Shown piece by piece: positions 28,576 through 37,793 of a stretch of DNA of 64,000 nt. Below the pieces are notes generated by a model. The model worked only from the letters and a program-made list of their open reading frames with translations, was not told where the DNA came from and did no database searches. The position numbers were made by a program, and so were the translations under genes. The stretch lies in the NCBI RefSeq assembly GCF_001690355.1, contig NZ_LZHG01000014.1:62001-126000 (forward strand), in the 5' to 3' direction. Each line of letters opens with the position of its first letter. Position 1 is the first letter of the stretch. This DNA is from Gilliamella sp. Choc4-2 (GTDB lineage: Bacteria > Pseudomonadota > Gammaproteobacteria > Enterobacterales > Orbaceae).

Positions 28576-29772
28576 TTATTGCTTTTTACAACTATGTTTA
28601 GCTTTGTAATACATGACAGAAACTACCACAATAAATACCATAATTATTTGTGGAACTAATGTCTCGACCGTTGGGTAAATACCTAAAACTTCGACAGAAT
28701 GTATAAAATCAACAGAGGTGACTGGAATCATATCTGCCTCTTGTAATTCTTTTACTCCACCACCGGCAAAAGCTATTGCCATGATATACATTAAAATACT
28801 AGTACCAATAAAGAATGGGCGAATTGGTAATTTCATGGTACCAAAACGAATAACGACAAAAATAATCGCAAGAATTATCGTTCCAATAGCTAGTCCATAC
28901 CAAACCATATCCATATGTTCTTTAGCATCAACTAGCATTGCTTGGTAAAACAAGATCGTTTCAGCTCCTTCACGAAAAACAGCTAAAAAGGCAGCAAAAC
29001 CTAAGGCAAAGCGACTACCTGATGACACTGCAATTTGTACTTTTTCTTCAACATAGCTTTTCCAAGCCTCAGCTTCTGCCTTTGAAAACATCCAATTACT
29101 AATAAAAAATAGTACGACTGTTGCAAGGAGCATAGCAATTCCTTCCATGATTTCTTGATTTGCCCCGCTAATATCAAACACAATATGAAGAGCAATTGCC
29201 ACTAAAATACTGGCAAAAATAGCTACAAGTGAGCTCATATAAACTACTTTTACCATGGCAAGATGACCAGAACGAACCAAATAAGCTGAAATTGCCGCAA
29301 TCACTAAAATCGCTTCCAGTCCTTCCCTAAAAATGATAATAAACGAAGCTAACAGAATGCTCCAACCGCTCTCTTGCTTACCATCTAGTTCGTTAGCATC
29401 TTCATGTAACATTTTTAAAATAGTATCAATTTCATTTCTAACAACTTTGTTCGACGCACCATCTGTCATTAAGCGCTTAATTTTGGCAAATTGATATTCG
29501 GTATCGGTTCCCCGTTTACCCGAAATATAAGACATAACCGCACGCTCAACCCCATGCTTTTCATAAAAGCCAAAATAAGCATTATTAACTCGAGCTTTAG
29601 CACGTTCAACATCTTTCATAAAATAGATATCATAAGCATCATTTAAGATGGTGTCCATTTCGTCAACAATAGCATTCCAACTTTCATACTTTTTTTCGGC
29701 AGCATAAGATGATGGAACCAAAGCCATTAAACTTCCAATAAGGAGCAAAGCAAGTGTTAAAAATCTCTCCAC
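28576..29772 (-). CDS. FTR1-family iron permease (FetM/EfeU-like)
   Basis: A 398-residue permease. A signal peptide is followed by a periplasmic helical domain (about 25-130) and then seven membrane helices. Both iron-transport motifs of the FTR1 family are present as R-E-G-x-E: residues 149-153 (REGLE) and 267-271 (REGAE). It carries iron across the inner membrane; homologues with P19 are found in Campylobacter and in E. coli as FetM. It follows the nitroreductase-like gene by 13 bp and precedes P19. No EfeB-type peroxidase is seen here. Confidence 0.93.
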   Translation of the reverse strand: MERFLTLALLLIGSLMALVPSSYAAEKKYESWNAIVDEMDTILNDAYDIYFMKDVERAKARVNNAYFGFYEKHGVERAVMSYISGKRGTDTEYQFAKIKRLMTDGASNKVVRNEIDTILKMLHEDANELDGKQESGWSILLASFIIIFREGLEAILVIAAISAYLVRSGHLAMVKVVYMSSLVAIFASILVAIALHIVFDISGANQEIMEGIAMLLATVVLFFISNWMFSKAEAEAWKSYVEEKVQIAVSSGSRFALGFAAFLAVFREGAETILFYQAMLVDAKEHMDMVWYGLAIGTIILAIIFVVIRFGTMKLPIRPFFIGTSILMYIMAIAFAGGGVKELQEADMIPVTSVDFIHSVEVLGIYPTVETLVPQIIMVFIVVVSVMYYKAKHSCKKQ

Positions 29773-29785
29773 ACTTTATACCTTC

Positions 29786-30424
29786 TTATTTTCCTATTAT
29801 AAACATAGCAAGCGGTTTATCGCCTTCAGATAATTGTAATTCTTGGCGTATAGCTGCTGGTTTTATAGAATGGATATAACGAGCATTTAATTTTAAAGCT
29901 GCAGCAGCTAAATAGATGTCTTGACTCATTGCACCTACAGCAGTATAACTAAAATTATTAATTTGCTCAGGTTTTACATCTTTAAATGCACTTTCTTCTG
30001 CAACAAAAACCAGTGAATAAGCCGCGCGCTTAATAAAAGCTTGTAGACCAATATTGGCACGAATGTCTTTTTTATTAATTTCTTTTAAATAGTGTCCTTC
30101 CCATTCATACAAATAAGAACCCTTTTCACTAGCCACATAAATTCGTACGTAAGGTGGTTTTCCTTTAAACATTGGGACTGTCCACCCCTTATCCCCACGA
30201 TTTAAACCACTCGCAGCCCAAAGCACAGTTGAGAGTTCATTATCTGAAACTTGACCCATAGGAAAACCTGCACCAGAGGTTGATCCCCGATTTTTTAAAC
30301 TTTCAAATAAACTCATTCCCCCACTAGTCTGAGGTGTTGGTAATCTAATATCAGCATAACAAAAAGACATTAAGAATATTGATGAGAATAAAGCAACAAC
30401 TAAGTTACGAATAATGTACGGCAT
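29786..30424 (-). CDS. Exported nitroreductase/SagB-like protein, first gene of the iron operon
   Basis: A 212-residue protein with a nitroreductase fold (SagB-type) behind a Sec signal peptide that ends near SFCYA. Fold-typical parts are the opening LPTPQTSGGMSLFESLK, LWAASGLNRGDKGW, and VGAMSQDIYLAAAAL. The usual RRS-type arginines that hold the FMN phosphate are replaced: after NRG comes STSGAGF. FMN binding is thus uncertain. The signal peptide has no twin-arginine motif. The ATG at 30424 is preferred over 30439 because AGAGG lies five bases before it and nothing lies before the other. As the first gene under the Fur-type promoter it may take part in periplasmic iron reduction; that is inferred from position. 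Confidence 0.75.
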   Translation of the reverse strand: MPYIIRNLVVALFSSIFLMSFCYADIRLPTPQTSGGMSLFESLKNRGSTSGAGFPMGQVSDNELSTVLWAASGLNRGDKGWTVPMFKGKPPYVRIYVASEKGSYLYEWEGHYLKEINKKDIRANIGLQAFIKRAAYSLVFVAEESAFKDVKPEQINNFSYTAVGAMSQDIYLAAAALKLNARYIHSIKPAAIRQELQLSEGDKPLAMFIIGK

Positions 30425-30462
30425 AGCAACCTCTGACATTTTTGTAATTATTTAGTGCAAAC

Positions 30463-30491
30463 ATCTTATTGCTAATAATAATAATTATCAA
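30463..30491 (-). promoter_or_regulatory. Iron-operon promoter
   Basis: On the minus strand TTGATA (30491-30486) and TAAGAT (30468-30463) are separated by exactly 17 bases, a good sigma-70 promoter. The start of transcription would be near 30456, about 32 bases before the chosen ATG. The Fur box covers the -35 end and the spacer. Confidence 0.7.
30471..30489 (-). promoter_or_regulatory. Fur box
   Basis: Minus-strand 19-mer gataattattattattagc matches the Fur consensus GATAATGATAATCATTATC at 15 of 19 positions. It lies on the spacer of the iron-operon promoter, so iron-loaded Fur would block RNA polymerase. Confidence 0.7.
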
Positions 30492-30763
30492 TATAAACAA
30501 TCACATTTATTACCAATAATCGCATAAAAATCATTTAATATCACACAGTTACACATAAAATTTGTTTTGTTAATTTTTCTAAAAAATTAAAATTTTAATC
30601 ATATAATTACATATATATTTAACAACATGTAGTTAAAAGCAATAATGGTAACAACCCTAAAATTGTTATAGATTACAAAAGTAATTATATTAAAAATATT
30701 ATCATTACTTGAAGTAAGTTTGCTATTTTCGTAAAATAAACAAAATTTTATTTTTATCTGATT
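30492..30763. other. Divergent intergenic region, iron operon / yhcC
   Basis: The 339 bp between the two divergent genes are extremely A+T-rich. Apart from the iron promoter and Fur box nothing is recognised with confidence; the yhcC promoter must be here. No coding remnant is seen. Confidence 0.5.
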
Positions 30764-31690
30764 ATGCAACTCCATTTAGTCGTTAATACATTCGGTTCCG
30801 ATTTACAACGTCGTTATGGCGAAAAAATCTATAAACTTACTCTGCACGGTGGATTTAGCTGTCCCAATCGAGATGGTACTATTGGTCAAGGTGGTTGTAC
30901 CTTTTGTAATGTTGCCTCAATCATTGATGAATCTATTCAGGTTAAATCAATTTCTGAACAATTAACCTCACAAGCCAAACAGATGAAAAAGTCTAAACGA
31001 TACCTTGCTTATTTTCAGGCTTATACAAGCACCTACGCTGAGGTTGAAATTCTAAAAAATATGTACGAAGAAGCCCTGAATAGTGCAGATATTGTTGGGC
31101 TTTGTGTTGGTACTCGTCCTGATTGTGTTCCTGATGAAGCACTTGATTTGCTTGCGCATTATCAATCCAATGGCTATGAAGTTTGGTTAGAACTCGGTTT
31201 GCAAACTGCTCATAACAAAACCTTGCACGATATTAACCGAGGGCATACTTTTGATGATTATTATCAAACCGTTCAAAAAGTACGTAAGCTTGGCATTAAG
31301 GTCTGTACTCACTTAATTATTGGTTTACCCAAAGAAACCAAACAGGATAATTTTATAACCCTTGAGCGTGTGCTTGAAAGTGGCGTGGATGGTTTGAAAC
31401 TGCATCCTTTACATATTGTTGAAGGCAGTATTATGGCAAAATCTTGGCGAGCCGGGCGGATTGCTGTATTGTCATTAGATGAATATGTCGATATTGCTGG
31501 CGATATCATTCGCCAAACTCCAGCTAATATTTTGTATCATCGCGTATCAGCTAATGCCAGAAAACCAACTTTACTTGCCCCTGATTGGTGTGAAAACCAT
31601 TGGCAATCGATGAACGCCGTTGATCACAATTTACGCCAGTTTGGTGCTCAAGGTAGTGCTATTGGCGATAGTTATTGTTTTAAATTGTAG
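30764..31690 (+). CDS. yhcC: Radical SAM protein YhcC (TIGR01212 family)
   Basis: A 308-residue radical-SAM protein, the size of E. coli YhcC (309). The cluster-binding cysteines are in SCPNRDG and GGCTFCN (about residues 30-44), an expanded C-x9-C-x2-C variant typical of this family and of Elp3-like proteins. Later conserved segments include YFQAYTSTYA, GTRPDCVP and ELGLQTA. Its substrate is unknown. No partner gene is adjacent. Confidence 0.92.
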   Translation: MQLHLVVNTFGSDLQRRYGEKIYKLTLHGGFSCPNRDGTIGQGGCTFCNVASIIDESIQVKSISEQLTSQAKQMKKSKRYLAYFQAYTSTYAEVEILKNMYEEALNSADIVGLCVGTRPDCVPDEALDLLAHYQSNGYEVWLELGLQTAHNKTLHDINRGHTFDDYYQTVQKVRKLGIKVCTHLIIGLPKETKQDNFITLERVLESGVDGLKLHPLHIVEGSIMAKSWRAGRIAVLSLDEYVDIAGDIIRQTPANILYHRVSANARKPTLLAPDWCENHWQSMNAVDHNLRQFGAQGSAIGDSYCFKL

Positions 31691-31728
31691 TAACTTATAG
31701 AATAAACTGTATTTTTATATTTAATTTA

Positions 31729-32114
31729 TTAAAGATAATAGTATGGTTCATTAAAGCTTAATTTAATTTTATGTGATTTTTTTTGTTCAATAAACGAAGT
31801 GGAAGTAAAATAATCATTTCCGCTACGTTGTATAATTAATCCTAAAATAATACTGTTAAGAAATATAAATAATCCTAATGGCAAAGAAATAAGTGCCCAG
31901 AAATCTTCAAATGATGAAATAACATGGAAAAACGCATTAACTTCCAAAAGAATTAATGCGGCCCCTATTAATAGCCTTTTAACGTTATAATACCTATATG
32001 CTATAGATGCACTAATATTTTTTAAGGAATATTTTGTTTTTTATAACCTAACAGGGTGATATTTATTTCATCAACTTTAACAACATGATTGTCAATTTCA
32101 ATTTTAGATTTCAT
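31729..32114 (-). pseudogene. Frameshifted small membrane-protein gene
   Basis: Reading the minus strand from an ATG at 32114 gives 30 codons (start MKSKIEIDNHVVKV, end YKKQNIP) and a stop at 32024-32022. Moving one base back continues at once with LKNISASIAYRYYNVKRLL and runs open to 31729, through two membrane helices. The join at a run of six A suggests a single-base loss. The restored protein would have about 128 residues: a small beta N-terminal domain ending in IPLKNIS, then two helices and a short tail. The pattern recalls DUF6232-type proteins, but I hold that loosely. A start inside the second frame at 31947 would give 72 residues without the N-terminal domain. Confidence 0.6.
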
Positions 32115-32469
32115 TCAAGGTAAAAGTAGAAATTGTTTAAATTGATATACTATTATTTTCTTCTACACTTTCATTTTAACTTATTAATAAACAATAATAT
32201 TGATATCTATTTTTAACTGGATATTTAAAAAATCAAGCTATCATGTAGCCTTTATTTAGGCGACTATATAATTATCTGTGCAAAAATTTGTATTGAATAA
32301 TGACCTTGCTTAAGACAAGTTTTATTTCCTAATCGCTTGATGAAAGCAAATAATGAGCTCTGATAAGATCATAAATAATTATGACTTATAAAAAACAAAC
32401 AAAAAATCTATTTTGCACCTTACTTATCGACAAGTATATAATACTCCTTTCAAACTTGAGGCAATCTGC
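32115..32469. other. Intergenic region before waaG
   Basis: 355 bp, A+T-rich, without a recognisable gene or RNA. The waaG promoter must be here. The frame of waaG stays open back to 32413, but the homologous start is 32470. Confidence 0.5.
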
Positions 32470-33594
32470 ATGCAATTGGCTTTTTGTATTTATAAATATT
32501 TCCAGTTTGGTGGTTTGCAACGTGATTTTTTGCAAATAGCCAAAGCTTGTCAAAATCTAGGACATAATGTTCGTGTTTATGTTATGGATTGGCAAGGCGA
32601 TGTACCTTGTGGGTTTGACATTATTTTGGTATCTAAAAAGGGCTTATCCAATCATAGTCGTAATCAATCTTATTACCATTGGGTGAAGGCTCATTTACAA
32701 GCAAATCCAGTTGATTGTGTGGTTGGTTTTAATAAAATGCCTGATTTGGATGTTTATTTTGCAGGCGATACTTGTTATGCCGAAAAGGTTTCACACAAAG
32801 GCTTTTTGTATAAATTGTCAAAACGCTGTAAGCACTATTTAGCTTTTGAAAATGCGGTATTTAATCAACAAAGCCAAACCAAAGTTATGGTACTAACAAA
32901 ACAGCAAATCAGTGACTTTGAGCGTTATTACCATACTGATCCATCACGCTTTTACCTATTACCACCTGGTATTGCGAAAGATCGCCAATATCATTCTCAA
33001 TCAAGTGCTAAAGGTAAACAATTTAGACTGGCAAATCAAATTGATGAGAATAATTTTGTTGTTGTGCAAATTGGATCAGATTTTAAGCGTAAGGGGGTAG
33101 ATCGTTCTTTAACCGCCATTGCTGCACTACCTTGCGATTTAAAACAAAAAGTGACTTTTTTAGTTGTGGGGCAGGATAACCCTGAGGCTTATCAAAAACT
33201 AGCTAAGCAACTCGGCATTGAGCATCAAGTACGTTTTTTTGCCGGTCGTAATGATATCCCTGATTTTTTGTTTGCGGCAGATTTGCTATTGCATCCAGCA
33301 AGACAAGAAGCAGCCGGTATGGTGCTTATTGAAGGGTTAGCCGCTGGGGTGCCTGTGATTGTGTCAAGCATTTCGGGCTATGCTTATCATATTGATGAAG
33401 CCAATGCTGGTGTTGTGCTTGATGAGCCTTTTGCACAATCAGCGTTAAACGAGACCGTGAAAAATGCCATAACAAATCACGATCAGTTATTAACATGGCA
33501 TTACAATGCAATACATTATGGTAAAACGGCTGATTTATACCACTTAGCAGAGCGTGCTGCAAAGATTATTTTAGGTTGTGATAATCATGAATGA
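32470..33594 (+). CDS. waaG: LPS core glucosyltransferase WaaG
   Basis: A 374-residue GT-B glycosyltransferase of family GT4, the same length as E. coli WaaG. It adds the first glucose to heptose II of the LPS inner core at the cytoplasmic face. Seen: N-terminal FCIYKYFQFGGLQRDFLQIA, the nucleotide-sugar segment FKRKGVDRSLTAIAAL, and the C-terminal E-x7-E region HPARQEAAGMVLIEGLAAG. The ATG at 32470 gives the family's N terminus. The gene overlaps waaP by eight bases. Confidence 0.94.
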   Translation: MQLAFCIYKYFQFGGLQRDFLQIAKACQNLGHNVRVYVMDWQGDVPCGFDIILVSKKGLSNHSRNQSYYHWVKAHLQANPVDCVVGFNKMPDLDVYFAGDTCYAEKVSHKGFLYKLSKRCKHYLAFENAVFNQQSQTKVMVLTKQQISDFERYYHTDPSRFYLLPPGIAKDRQYHSQSSAKGKQFRLANQIDENNFVVVQIGSDFKRKGVDRSLTAIAALPCDLKQKVTFLVVGQDNPEAYQKLAKQLGIEHQVRFFAGRNDIPDFLFAADLLLHPARQEAAGMVLIEGLAAGVPVIVSSISGYAYHIDEANAGVVLDEPFAQSALNETVKNAITNHDQLLTWHYNAIHYGKTADLYHLAERAAKIILGCDNHE

Positions 33595-34390
33595 AATTAA
33601 GCTAAAATCACCTTTTGAGCAATTATGGGCTGGTAAAGATCCATTTGCAGAAGTTGAGTTAATATCGGGGAAAATTTATCGTGCAGTAAAACAACGTAAA
33701 ACGTTGAATTTTGAGCTTGATGATGAATCGTATTTTATTAAAATTCATCGTGGTACAACTGTTAAAGAGATTGTTAAAAATCTCATTTCGTTACGTTTAC
33801 CTGTTTTAGATGCCAAACAGGAGTGGGATGCGATTGAGCGTTTGGAGCAAGTTGGTGTTAATACGATGGATGGGCGAGCATTTGGTCGTAAAGGGATAAA
33901 TCCGCTGACTCGTCATTCATTTATTGTGACAAAAGATCTTAATCCGACAATTAGTTTAGAAGATTTGACTAAATCGTGGTTAACTAACCCTCCTAGCTAT
34001 CATATGAAGCGTTCTTTAGTCATTTATTTGGCAAAAATGGTTGCTCAAATGCATGTGGCTGGGGTTAATCATCGTGATTGTTATTTATGCCATTTTTTGC
34101 TTGATATTCCGCTTTTTGAAAATCATCAGCAAATAAAATTATCTGTAATTGATTTACACCGTGCTCAGATCCGTAAAACAGTTCCTGTTCGTTGGCGTGA
34201 TAAAGATTTAATCGGGCTTTATTTTTCAGCCATGAATATTGGGTTAACCGATCGTGATATTTGGCGTTTTTTGAAAGTGTATTTTAATCAGCCTTTAAAA
34301 ACAATTTTGCGCAATGAATCTAAGCTAATAGCTAGCATGCATCGAAAAGTTGAACGAATTCGTAAAAGGACAGAAAAGTATCATCTTTAA
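33587..34390 (+). CDS. waaP: LPS core heptose(I) kinase WaaP
   Basis: A 267-residue kinase (265 in E. coli) that phosphorylates heptose I of the inner core, which stabilises the outer membrane through divalent cations. The protein-kinase-like catalytic loop reads GVNHRDCYLCHF, with the aspartate in HRD, and the metal-binding motif is VIDLHRAQ. The ATG at 33587 overlaps the end of waaG; an alternative GTG three codons earlier is less likely. It is followed by a ybjD-like gene 15 bp later. Confidence 0.94.
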   Translation: MNEIKLKSPFEQLWAGKDPFAEVELISGKIYRAVKQRKTLNFELDDESYFIKIHRGTTVKEIVKNLISLRLPVLDAKQEWDAIERLEQVGVNTMDGRAFGRKGINPLTRHSFIVTKDLNPTISLEDLTKSWLTNPPSYHMKRSLVIYLAKMVAQMHVAGVNHRDCYLCHFLLDIPLFENHQQIKLSVIDLHRAQIRKTVPVRWRDKDLIGLYFSAMNIGLTDRDIWRFLKVYFNQPLKTILRNESKLIASMHRKVERIRKRTEKYHL

Positions 34391-34405
34391 CAATAAGGAT
34401 ACACT

Positions 34406-36033
34406 ATGTTTATTGAACAAATTGATATTTCCGGATTTAAAGGTATTAGTCAACTATCTTTAAAATTAAATGCAAGTTCTAGCGTACTAATGGGTGAAAA
34501 TCGTTGGGGGCGGTCAAGTTTAATCAGCGCTTTGCAATTGTTATCACTGGATAACATTTTTTATCAATTTGTCGATTCTGATTTTTATCATGACCGATAC
34601 CAATGTTATGGCGATAATATTATTATTAAAATCACTTATTGCCAATCGCATTTACATGAATTAAATAATCAAGATTATCAGCCATTAAGCTCGGTTTCGT
34701 ATCAATCACACCAAGATAATCTGCATCGAATCACTTATCAAATTTCTGCTAATAAACAAGATAACCAAATAATAACACAACATAAATTGCTTAATGCACA
34801 AGGCAACCCTTTTAATATAGAAAACGAAAAATTATTAATTGCAACATTAATCAAACTAAATCCAGTAATGACACTTAAAAACGCAATTAATCCTGAGCAA
34901 TTAACGGTTACTAACGAACCATTATACGAACACTACATTAGCCAACTTTCAAACCAACTAAAAGCCCATTCAGCCGAATTAACCCAAGATGAATTAGCTC
35001 GAGGCCTACAAGCTGCACGATCATTAATAGAGTATTATTTTGTCGATCAAGCGCACCGCAATCATTACAAACAAAAAAATGCCAAAAGTACACCAAGAAC
35101 AGAAGATTGGAATGTTTTGGAACAAATTAATGACGTCTTGGATAATCTTGATAATGATTATTTACGAACTGTATTTTTAGGCATTTTTGGCTCTATTATT
35201 GGTGCTAAAGGAAATTATTCACTTTCACAAAGTTCAATGCCTATTTTAATTTTAGAAGAGCCTGAAAGTTTGTTACATCCAATCATTTTATCCGTTGCAT
35301 TTCGCTTACTAAAAAACTTCCCTACACAAAAAATTATCACGTCTAACTCAAGTGATCTGGTATCGTTATTTTCATTAGAAAACCTTTATCGTTTAATTCG
35401 TCTGCCAGATAAAATTATTGCCAAATACATTGAACCTCATTCATTAAGCGTTAGTGATAGTCGCCGTATTGCGTTTCATATTCTTTATCGCCGATCAAAT
35501 GCCTTATTTGCACGATGTTGGTTGTTAGTCGAGGGCGAAACCGAAGTGTGGTTGTTACGTGAACTAGCTGAACAAAGTGGTTATCATCTGAGTTCAGAGG
35601 GAGTTCAGCTTATTGAGTTTGCTCAGTGTGGTTTAAAACCGCTTATAAAATATGCCAATAAAATGGGAATTCATTGGTATGTAATTACTGATGGGGATAT
35701 GGCGGGTAAAAAATATGCCGATACGGTAAAATCGTTATGTGGTGAAGATAAAAATTCTGATGATTACTTAACGGTTTTGCCTGCGCGAGACATTGAAAAC
35801 TTTTATTTAAACATGGTTTTAGTCATGTCTATAAACTTGCCGCTTATAATACAACACAGCATATTGATCTGCCTGTACATCAAATTATTCAAAAAGCAAT
35901 TCATAAAAGTTCAAAACCTGATCTTGCGATTGCCATTTGTGATGATGCAAAATCACGTAGTATAAACGCTATACCTCGTTTGCTAATGGATACTTTTTCA
36001 AGAATTATTAGTTCATCTAAAGGGTTAGTTTAG
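34406..36033 (+). pseudogene. ybjD: YbjD-like OLD-family ATPase/Toprim gene, frameshifted near its end
   Basis: Codons 1-468 read as an OLD-family ATP-dependent nuclease with DUF2813: Walker A-like GENRWGRSS near residue 32, signature and Walker B region LILEEPESLLHP, then the Toprim part VEGETEVWLL and DGDMAGKKYA. At about 35805-35815 (ttttatttaaaca) the frame breaks: the original frame ends at 35965 with an unrelated tail, while the next frame continues with HGFSHVYKLAAYN and KAIHKSSKPDLAIAICDDA to a TAG at 36031-36033, matching the end of E. coli YbjD. Together the parts give about 542 residues, against 552 in E. coli. One missing base in an A/T run explains it. A sequencing error is possible. 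It sits behind waaGP, 15 bp away. Confidence 0.8.
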
Positions 36034-36082
36034 ATAATTACATTTTGAAAAATATTTAAAATAGCTATCAAGAAGATAAAAC

Positions 36083-36110
36083 TATTCCGCCAATATAAAT
36101 CGGCGGAATA
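36083..36110. terminator. Bidirectional terminator between ybjD and ettA
   Basis: tattccgcc (36083-36091) and ggcggaata (36102-36110) form a 9-bp stem with a 10-base loop. On the minus strand a gttttat stretch follows, so it fits ettA best; on the plus strand an A-rich stretch follows. Confidence 0.7.
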
Positions 36111-36125
36111 AAATAAAAATTAATT

Positions 36126-37793
36126 CTATTTGGAGATTCGTTTATATTTAGCACGTTTAGGCTCTAATGCTTCAGCACCCAATGTGCGCTTTTTCCATTC
36201 TTCGTATTCGGTAAAGTTACCTTCAAAGAATTCAACATGACCTTCGTCTTGATAATCCAAAATATGGGTCGCAATACGATCTAAGAACCAACGGTCATGC
36301 GAAATCACTAAAGCACACCCCGGAAACTCTAATAATGCATTTTCAAGTGCGCGTAGCGTTTCAACATCTAAATCATTGGTTGGTTCATCAAGTAGTAATA
36401 CATTACCTCCCACTTGCAATAATTTAGCTAAATGTACACGTCCACGTTCCCCCCCTGAAAGTTCACCTACACGCTTTTGCTGATCAACGCCTTTAAAATT
36501 AAAACGACCAACATAAGCACGACTTGGTATTTCAAAATTGCCAATACGCATAATATCTTGACCGTTTGAAATTTCGTCCCAAACTGTTTTTTTGTCGTCC
36601 ATACTGTCACGGAACTGATCAACTGATGCAAGTTGCACTGTTTCACCTAAAGTAATCGTACCTGTATCAGGTTGTTCTTTGCCTGATAGCATTCTAAATA
36701 GGGTTGATTTCCCTGCTCCATTTGGACCAATAATGCCAACAATTGCCCCTTTAGGAATACTAAAAGATAAGTTATCAATCAGCACACGATCGCCATACGA
36801 TTTAGTTAGATTGCTTACTTCAATCACTTTATCGCCTAAACGCTGTCCAGCTGGAATAAAGAGCTCGTTAGTTTCGTTACGTTTTTGGTAATCGTTACTG
36901 TTGAGTTCTTCAAAGCGAGCTAGGCGGGCTTTGCTTTTTGCTTGGCGCCCTTTCGGATTTTGTCGTACCCACTCGAGTTCTTTTTCGATCGATTTACGAC
37001 GTGCCGATTCGGTCGAGGCTTCTTGCGCTAGGCGCTGATCTTTTTGTTCAAGCCAAGATGAGTAGTTGCCTTCCCATGGAATGCCTTCACCTCGGTCAAG
37101 TTCTAAAATCCAACCTGCAACGTTGTCTAGGAAGTAGCGATCGTGAGTTACTGCAACAACCGTACCTTCGTAGTCATGTAAGAATCGTTCTAACCATGCT
37201 ACCGATTCGGCATCTAAGTGGTTGGTCGGTTCATCCATTAATAACATATCAGGCTTTTCAAGTAATAATTGACAAATTGCTACTCGACGGCGTTCACCAC
37301 CTGATAAATTTTCAATTTTCGCATCCCAATCTGGCAAACGTAGTGCGTCAGCGGCTCGCTCTAACTGGTTATCCAGATTGTGAGCATCTTGCGATTGAAT
37401 AATGGCTTCAAGCTCCGCTTGTTCTTTGGCTAATTTGTCAAAATCGGCGTCAGGATCAGCATAAGCGGCATATACTTCATCTAATCGAGCCAATGCTTGT
37501 TTAGCCTCACTAACCGCTTGCTCAATGGCTTCACGCACAGTTTGTTTAGGATCTAATTTCGGTTCTTGGGGTAAATAACCAATTTTAATATCAGGTTGTG
37601 GGCGTGCTTCGCCTTCAATTTCGGTATCAACACCCGCCATAATTCGTAGTAAAGTGGATTTACCCGCTCCATTTAAACCGAGTACACCAATTTTTGCACC
37701 CGGAAAAAAACTTAAAGAAATATCTTTTAAAATATAGCGTTTAGGGGGAACAATCTTCCCTACGCGATTCATGGTATAAACATATTGCGCCAT
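36126..37793 (-). CDS. ettA: Energy-dependent translational throttle protein EttA (ABC-F)
   Basis: A 555-residue ABC-F protein, the size of E. coli EttA. Two ABC domains: Walker A GLNGAGKST with signature LSGGERRR in the first, GPNGAGKST with LSGGERGR in the second, joined by the P-site tRNA interaction linker (about 240-300). The start MAQYVYTMNRVGKIVPPKR is diagnostic. It binds the ribosomal E site and holds the first peptide-bond step in response to the ATP/ADP ratio. It is alone in its transcript. Confidence 0.96.
   Translation of the reverse strand: MAQYVYTMNRVGKIVPPKRYILKDISLSFFPGAKIGVLGLNGAGKSTLLRIMAGVDTEIEGEARPQPDIKIGYLPQEPKLDPKQTVREAIEQAVSEAKQALARLDEVYAAYADPDADFDKLAKEQAELEAIIQSQDAHNLDNQLERAADALRLPDWDAKIENLSGGERRRVAICQLLLEKPDMLLMDEPTNHLDAESVAWLERFLHDYEGTVVAVTHDRYFLDNVAGWILELDRGEGIPWEGNYSSWLEQKDQRLAQEASTESARRKSIEKELEWVRQNPKGRQAKSKARLARFEELNSNDYQKRNETNELFIPAGQRLGDKVIEVSNLTKSYGDRVLIDNLSFSIPKGAIVGIIGPNGAGKSTLFRMLSGKEQPDTGTITLGETVQLASVDQFRDSMDDKKTVWDEISNGQDIMRIGNFEIPSRAYVGRFNFKGVDQQKRVGELSGGERGRVHLAKLLQVGGNVLLLDEPTNDLDVETLRALENALLEFPGCALVISHDRWFLDRIATHILDYQDEGHVEFFEGNFTEYEEWKKRTLGAEALEPKRAKYKRISK

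Noticed and set aside
31981-32040. Programmed frameshift in the small membrane-protein gene
   Set aside because: The joint (CCT TAA next to six A) does not form a standard slippery heptamer and has no obvious downstream stimulator; a one-base loss is simpler.
36938-37402. 154-codon plus-strand open frame
   Set aside because: Antisense to ettA, no recognisable domain and no ribosome-binding site.
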